A stretch of DNA of 64,000 bases from Euwallacea fornicatus (taxonomy: Eukaryota > Arthropoda > Insecta > Coleoptera > Curculionidae). The DNA lies in NCBI RefSeq assembly GCF_040115645.1, contig NC_089544.1, positions 5,084,001 through 5,148,000 on the forward strand, read 5' to 3'. The notes under the pieces were generated by a model. It made no database searches and was not told the DNA's origin. It worked only from the letters and a program-made list of their open reading frames with translations. Shown here one piece after another: positions 58,701 through 64,000 of the stretch. Position 1 is the stretch's first letter; each line of letters starts with the position of its first letter. The translations under genes were made by a program, and so were the position numbers.

Positions 58701-60648
58701 ATGGGTTTAGTTCAGATCATATTTCACTGTCTAATAGTGTGTCCTTTAGCCTTTAAAGAATTTGTGTATGTCTATGGAGAGAGAAGTAAAGAAATGACCG
58801 AACAAGGCAAAACTCAATACCAAGTAAGTGTGTCTTCACTTGAAACAGCCTTCTAAAAAAGATGTAAAGATGTATGGTGCAAATGGCTGGCAGATTTTTG
58901 AACTAGAAATGTAAGAAGGGTTCTTTAAACATTGTGGCAATTAATTTTCTCAATTTAGGTACATGTTAGATGCCACCTCAAATTTCTTCCTATGATAAAA
59001 CAATAAATATGTAAAAACCTTCAGTATGTTCCATATATACACTATTATAATATAAATATCCATGCAATTTTCTTCAAAAGAAATATAATTTATATTTAAC
59101 TATTTTTTACTGCCACTAAACCTGCGTTGACTCTATGGTGATACCATTATTGTTTACACAGCTCAAAGCACTTATGTACATAACATATAACATAAAACTT
59201 TATACCAACATTTTTACTTTTGTGTGAAATTCATGCATTATGTTATGTAAATTGCTTTTAAAAAATCTATTAAACACAGGCTCTATCAGACAAGAAGTAC
59301 AGTTTTTATGATTTTAAATAATTGTGACAGGTATGTATTATTTTCTTGAAACATATATCCTATTTAGTATTTTTGCCTATCAAATCCATACTTACCCTAT
59401 AAGATATTACAGGTGATAAAAGAGAGAGGCAGTCTCCCCAAATATGGGCCATGCTGGCGTGCAGCTCTCCAACATCTCTCCGAAGGCTGCAGCCACCTGT
59501 CTGAAGATGTCCAAAGCGAGATCGCCTTACATATTACCAATTGCTTTTTGGAAATGTCTGGCCATGAAACGTACAATTGTCAATCAGACAAAAAGCCCAA
59601 CTTGAAGGCCATATGCATCAGCAATATGTCAGACAGAGCCTTTAATGTGTATACTGAGTTTTACACGCACACTCAGAATATTTGTTGGTTTCTCCAAGGG
59701 CAGTTTTGGCATGAAACTATTGCGGAAAATACACAAAAAGTGGGGAGGCAGTTGGAGGTTTCTGCAGAACATCAACAGGATTTAATAAAGGTACAGAAGG
59801 AAAGCATTTTACTACAGGAAAAGATGTTGAAGCAAGAAAGGTTTCTTGAAAAAATGTTAGAGGATGTTTATGTATCTGTAAGTGCTCATCAAGAGATTTT
59901 GAAAGTGAGTTTTATTTACTTATTTTTTATCTGCAATTCAATAGAAAAATTTTCAACATTTTAGCTATTAACACAAACAGTGACAAGTCTTCAAACTTGG
60001 ATAGTTGGAGAGATTTCTTGGCTGGATTCAATAATGTTCAACATTTTTGCTTTAGTTTTAATTTTTCTGTTCACTGCAAGCGAGAGGACGTCCTCAGCAA
60101 GACTACCACTATTTTTTCTGTTAACTCTAAATATAGCAATAGAAAGACTGATATGTTCATTATATACAAAGTACTCTTCTGAAGTTAAAACTCACACTCT
60201 CTATAGCAATTTGTATAACTTCGTTTGGTACGCGCGATACGCTTTTACATTCCTAGGTGCAATAGTAATCCTCTATGTTGCCCTAACTTACAGTAATATT
60301 TTAGAACAAAATAGGAGCATGCTTGCCACTATCAAAAAGCAAAATAGTGAAATTTTAAAATCAGTTGAGCAATTTCGCAGGAGCAGGACACCTTCAACAA
60401 TAGCTGCCACTTCCATAGATTTCATTGCCGAAGAGGAACGAGGGTTGAAGAAGGCGAAAGATAACTGTGTTGGTTCTAGTAAAAGTAGGCAAAATTATGA
60501 GAGAGACCGCAGAGAATATAGCTTTGATTTAGAGCCGCTTACTTATTTTAATAAGAAGAAAAATGGAGTTTTAGATACAAATATTTCCAAGTATGAATTG
60601 AGAAGCTACAGTAGACAGGGCACTCCTGATTCAGGGGTAGTTCATTAA
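58701..60648 (+). CDS. bmb: Brambleberry-like nuclear fusion protein, 432 aa
   Basis: Three exons, 58701-58823, 59413-59904 and 59965-60648, all join in phase 0. The protein starts with a signal peptide (MGLVQIIFHCLIVCPLAF). It then has the Cys-containing domain of the KAR5/GEX1/brambleberry family: GPCWRAALQHL, EGCSHLSEDVQ, a TNCFLEMSGHETYNC block, and SDRAFNVYTEFYTHTQNICW with FLQGQFW. A coiled-coil region follows (residues ~160-205), then three hydrophobic spans (about 222-241, 247-269 and 290-312) and a charged tail. Known relatives sit in the nuclear envelope and promote nuclear fusion: karyogamy in yeast and plants, karyomere fusion in zebrafish cleavage embryos. Both the order of domains and the length fit. 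Whether the insect protein does the same is inference. Confidence 0.88.
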
Positions 60649-61964
60649 CAATTTTCTTCCACTACTAGCTTGTGTTTGATATGATCCCAAACGCGTTGTT
60701 TTTTTTACGTTTAGGATTTAATTTACGTAGTTTTACTGGAATTTCATAAAAAGAATTAAATCTAGTAGTGAAGAAACCGTATATGTATTACAGTTGCGAA
60801 GCACTTATGATCCTCATATTTTGGGAATCTCTCAGCAGCGCGCGCTTCGGGGTTGAGCGTTGATGCTCAGGTCATAGCAATGTCCTTCTCAACCTTAGTA
60901 TTCCAAAATATTCTAAATAATATCACTAGGATTATGTAAAATTACAATACTTTTTTTATTTATTGATGCAATTGTGATTTCAACTGGTTGGATAATACCA
61001 TTAAAAAATCACCAAAAGATAGGAAAATGAATTCTGTTACTTGACTAAATGCCTATTTATCTTATTTCAGCTTTCCAATCGAAAATATTGTTTTAAAACA
61101 TTCCATTTAATGTTAACATTCCGTTTGCCTATGTGATACAGGGCGAATCAGAGAAGTAGTGCGGTTTTTAAAGTATGATTCTATGTTTTGTTCATAACTT
61201 ATATAGGATAGTTTTTTATTGACAATAATAGAATACTATTTACTAGCTATATTATTTCAGTGGTTCACTATGTATTTCTGGATGAATTTTAAAAAGTTTA
61301 GAGATTAGGGCAGAGGTTTTTCCAAACCTTTGTTTTGAAGTCATTCACTCGTTTACCGATTTTCTATCCAAACCTACGCGTGAGATGAAATCTTAAATCA
61401 AATGTTTGCTTATTTTTAAATTATTTATTCTTATTTTACTATTTATGAGTTTAAATACTTAATATACGTCTATCCTTATGAGTTTTCTCACATTGATTTT
61501 ATACTCATAATTTAATATTCCGTACTTGCTACTTCAAGGATTAATACCATATTCCAAGTAAGCAATTTTTTTATTTGTAGATTTATGTTTATTGTCTATG
61601 TACATATTATGCGTAGTATACATGAATCTTGCATTAATTTTTTTAGCTAATAATCACAGAATAATTTTTTTTAATTAAGAAACTTCCTGTTATTATTGTC
61701 TTTTACCTCAAATTTAACCAATAAGGATAATATTTTATATAGTATTTAAAACGCAGGTAAACGTAAAATATTTTAATTTAATTTGTAATTAACAACTGCT
61801 TGCAAAAATTCAGAGCTCTTATTACTAGTGTATGTATTTTAGATGATATTATTGTAAATATTTTAATACTCCTGTTATAATGCACGAACAAAGAGATATA
61901 ATAGAATGTATAAAACTACCTAAGTTATATTTTTATATCACATTTGATACAAAGGCCAATTAAG
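60649..61964. other. Intergenic, between convergent bmb and CHMP2B
   Basis: These 1.3 kb hold the 3' UTRs of two convergent genes. ATTAAA-type signals are present (about 60755 on plus, about 61862 on minus). I see no further gene. A short GC-rich patch lies at about 60835-60880. Confidence 0.5.
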
Positions 61965-63485
61965 TTACCCTCGAAGTTGTGCCAATTGTGCTTCAATCTC
62001 ATCATCAGTGAGTCCTTTGGATTTGCTACCTACTTTTCCACTTTCAGGTAGAGGTGCTCCAGACATCTAAAAAGAGATGTCAATGTGAAGCGATCAAATT
62101 TATTTAAAGAGTAAATTATATGTATTTATATTTTGATATAGGTTAAATTATTCAAGTGTATTTAGCTCAAATTAAATGCAAATTAAAATTGTGGGGCATA
62201 AAGTAATTCAATGTATCTTTAACGTGAGATCTGTTGATCTTAACTTTGAGATTGATATTTATACAATATGCTCGTGGCATTTTGACGATGCAATTAACAG
62301 GATTTATGTTTTAAATAATTGACTTACCTTTCCACTGACTTCTATTCCAATTTCATCTAGTACCTGAGTGATAATGTTATCACTCTCCTCTTCATCGCCT
62401 GATTCCGTTAACATATCGTCCAAAGTATCATTAACTGGAAGATAGTATTTGGTTACTCATTAATATTTGCCTAATATATTTCATGACAAAAAAAGTAAAA
62501 AATAACTTCACAGAGAGTACCAAAAAATGTATGCTCATATAAACTTGTTTTAAAATTGAGTTAAGAGCACCTTCAAGTGGCCTTAAAATTAATATTGTAA
62601 TAAATTAAAAATAACTTACTCATCTCATCAGTCATCTCCATCTTCATATTTTCTTTTGTGAAGGCATTCACTGTGGCAGCAAGTTGCTCAGGTTTCATTA
62701 ACTTATTCATATTGGCCATAGTTTTTCCTGCTATTCCCATGGATTCTGCCAGTTTAACATTGGCTCCCATGGCCTTGTTTTGGAATTGAACTCCTGTAAC
62801 TTTACTGCTAGCAGCATAAGACCTGGTTTTCTGTTTACGAAGCTGGACTAATTGTTTTGCTAAAATGCGACAGCCTTCGTTATTTCCCTCCTTAGCAAGT
62901 TTCTTTATTTCCTGTTCCTAAAAACAAACGAAGTGGTAAAAATAGTTGAAAATCAATAAATATTGCATACTAGTAATCAAGAATTTGTAGAATGTGTAGT
63001 GAAATGAAACAAAACTTTAAAGTGCTTTGTAATTAATTTGTCAAAAGTATTTTAGGTGCAAATTTTGTTTTCTAAGCAGTTTAAAGATTTTTTAGTTCAT
63101 TACAGATTATGTACTAATTATTTTTTATAAAATTGTTAAAATATTGATAAAGTTATAATCTTTATTATTATGTAATAAAATATTCAGTTACACTGTAATA
63201 TATTTATTGCACGTTAAACTGAATATTCTTACCAATTTTTTTTCTTCTCGTTCCAGCTTAAGTCTATCTCGGTCCAAATCCCTTCCAACTTTCCTTAATA
63301 CTTTGTCTGTTTCCTTTTGTTCTTCTAGAAAAAGCAAAAGCAAATTTGGTTTCCTACATATAGTGAAACTATTATAATTGTAAATATAGAGCAAGTTATT
63401 AAACACATAGATAATACAAAGCCCTAACTCAAAAGACCTACACACCTTTGGGATCTGGTTTGGACCAGAAATTTAAAAAAGACAT
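61965..63485 (-). CDS. CHMP2B: Charged multivesicular body protein 2B (ESCRT-III)
   Basis: CHMP2B is a Snf7-family ESCRT-III subunit that polymerises on endosomal and other membranes during scission and hands filaments to Vps4. Five exons, 63446-63485, 63233-63324, 62620-62917, 62328-62434 and 61965-62066, join in phase to 639 nt (212 residues; human 213). Diagnostic stretches are the basic N-terminal helices (RDLDRDRLKLEREEKKL), KQLVQLRKQKTRSYA, the KENMKMEMTDEMINDTLDD block, VLDEIGIEVSGKM, and a C-terminal MIM1-like helix (DDEIEAQLAQLRG). The N-terminus MSFLNFWSKPDPK differs from the vertebrate start but has the expected hydrophobic, membrane-inserting character. CHMP2A is excluded by the KENMKMEM and EIGIEVSGKM signatures. 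Confidence 0.95.
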
Positions 63486-64000
63486 GTCTCTTTGAAGTAT
63501 ACACTTTTATACTGACAATTATGGAAAAAAGGGACAATAAAATAACTAATAGAAATTCAAAAGTAACGTTGAAACTTTAATAAATTACAATCAATACAAT
63601 AAATTTGAAACTGAATCATCATATATAAATAAATCTACTTGTATTCATGTTTATTAATGTTTTGTTATAACATATGATTTTGACAGGTTTAAACCACTCA
63701 GAGTCTATGTCTAAACGGAAAGCACTACTACGGCAACAATGCGAGTTTTCCTATCCACACGCCATTTTTATTATACAGATTGTTCCTCGACTCAAAGGTC
63801 ATACACTAAGGGTGAGTAATTCTGTAAATTCCAGGTCGTAAATAATTTTAACAGATATATACGTCCAAAATTTTATTTGTTTGTTCTAGCCTCTGTCAAT
63901 TTAGAATTCCAATGCAATTACTTTACGTTAAAAAAAATAAAATGTAACATCTAATATGCATTATTTCTAAGAAACTCACCCTTATTTTATGCTCTTCGAA
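63486..64000. other. CHMP2B upstream region; possible divergent first exon
   Basis: The CHMP2B leader and promoter lie here. On the plus strand, 63707-63811 is an open 35-codon segment starting MSKRKALLRQQCEF and ending AGG|GTGAGT, possibly the first coding exon of a divergent gene. On the minus strand the window edge shows a short open stretch ending ATAAGG|GTGAGT (about 63980). Neither can be assigned to a family from what is in the window. Confidence 0.25.

Noticed and set aside
1..64000. tRNA, rRNA or CRISPR-like arrays
   Set aside because: I looked for cloverleaf-type conserved arms and evenly spaced direct repeats and saw none; a tRNAscan-SE run would settle the tRNA question.

Overview
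This is insect nuclear DNA, most likely from a beetle (inference). It is AT-rich, has short GT-AG introns of about 45-60 bp beside introns of many kilobases, encodes metazoan proteins (CHMP2B, CLYBL, brambleberry) and carries scattered foldback MITEs and decayed mariner-type transposons. There are no bacterial operons, rRNA, tRNA or CRISPR arrays that I can see. All gene models were built by hand from reading frames, splice-site motifs and phase matching at every junction.

Layout. 1-3822 is gene-poor. 3823-6148 (+) is CLYBL, a mitochondrial citramalyl-CoA lyase, with a foldback MITE in its first large intron. It converges tail to tail, about 85 bp apart, on 6234-16105 (-), a 19-exon gene for a ~2287-residue secreted repeat protein with no recognised family. 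That gene has a first coding exon holding only the ATG, an array of duplicated exons rich in Lys, His and Tyr-Tyr-Gly-Arg, and a large exon with silk-like Gly/Ala/Gln repeats. 16106-24603 is mostly transposon debris. 24604-54802 (+) is a 12-exon gene for a ~2288-residue proline/glutamine-rich, then acidic, scaffold-like protein, possibly cytoskeletal or sarcomeric. Its 22.5-kb first intron contains foldback elements, a dead mariner, a candidate gene for a 41-residue secreted peptide, and a divergent pair of secreted histidine-rich paralogues (44992-46197 minus, 46663-47710 plus). 58701-60648 (+) is a brambleberry/KAR5/GEX1-type nuclear fusion protein. 61965-63485 (-) is CHMP2B of ESCRT-III. 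A possible divergent gene start lies at the right edge.

The genes do not form a pathway. The items most worth following are the exon-duplicated secreted giant, the nested divergent His-rich pair with matching four-codon first exons and TATA boxes, and the long-hairpin MITE families.
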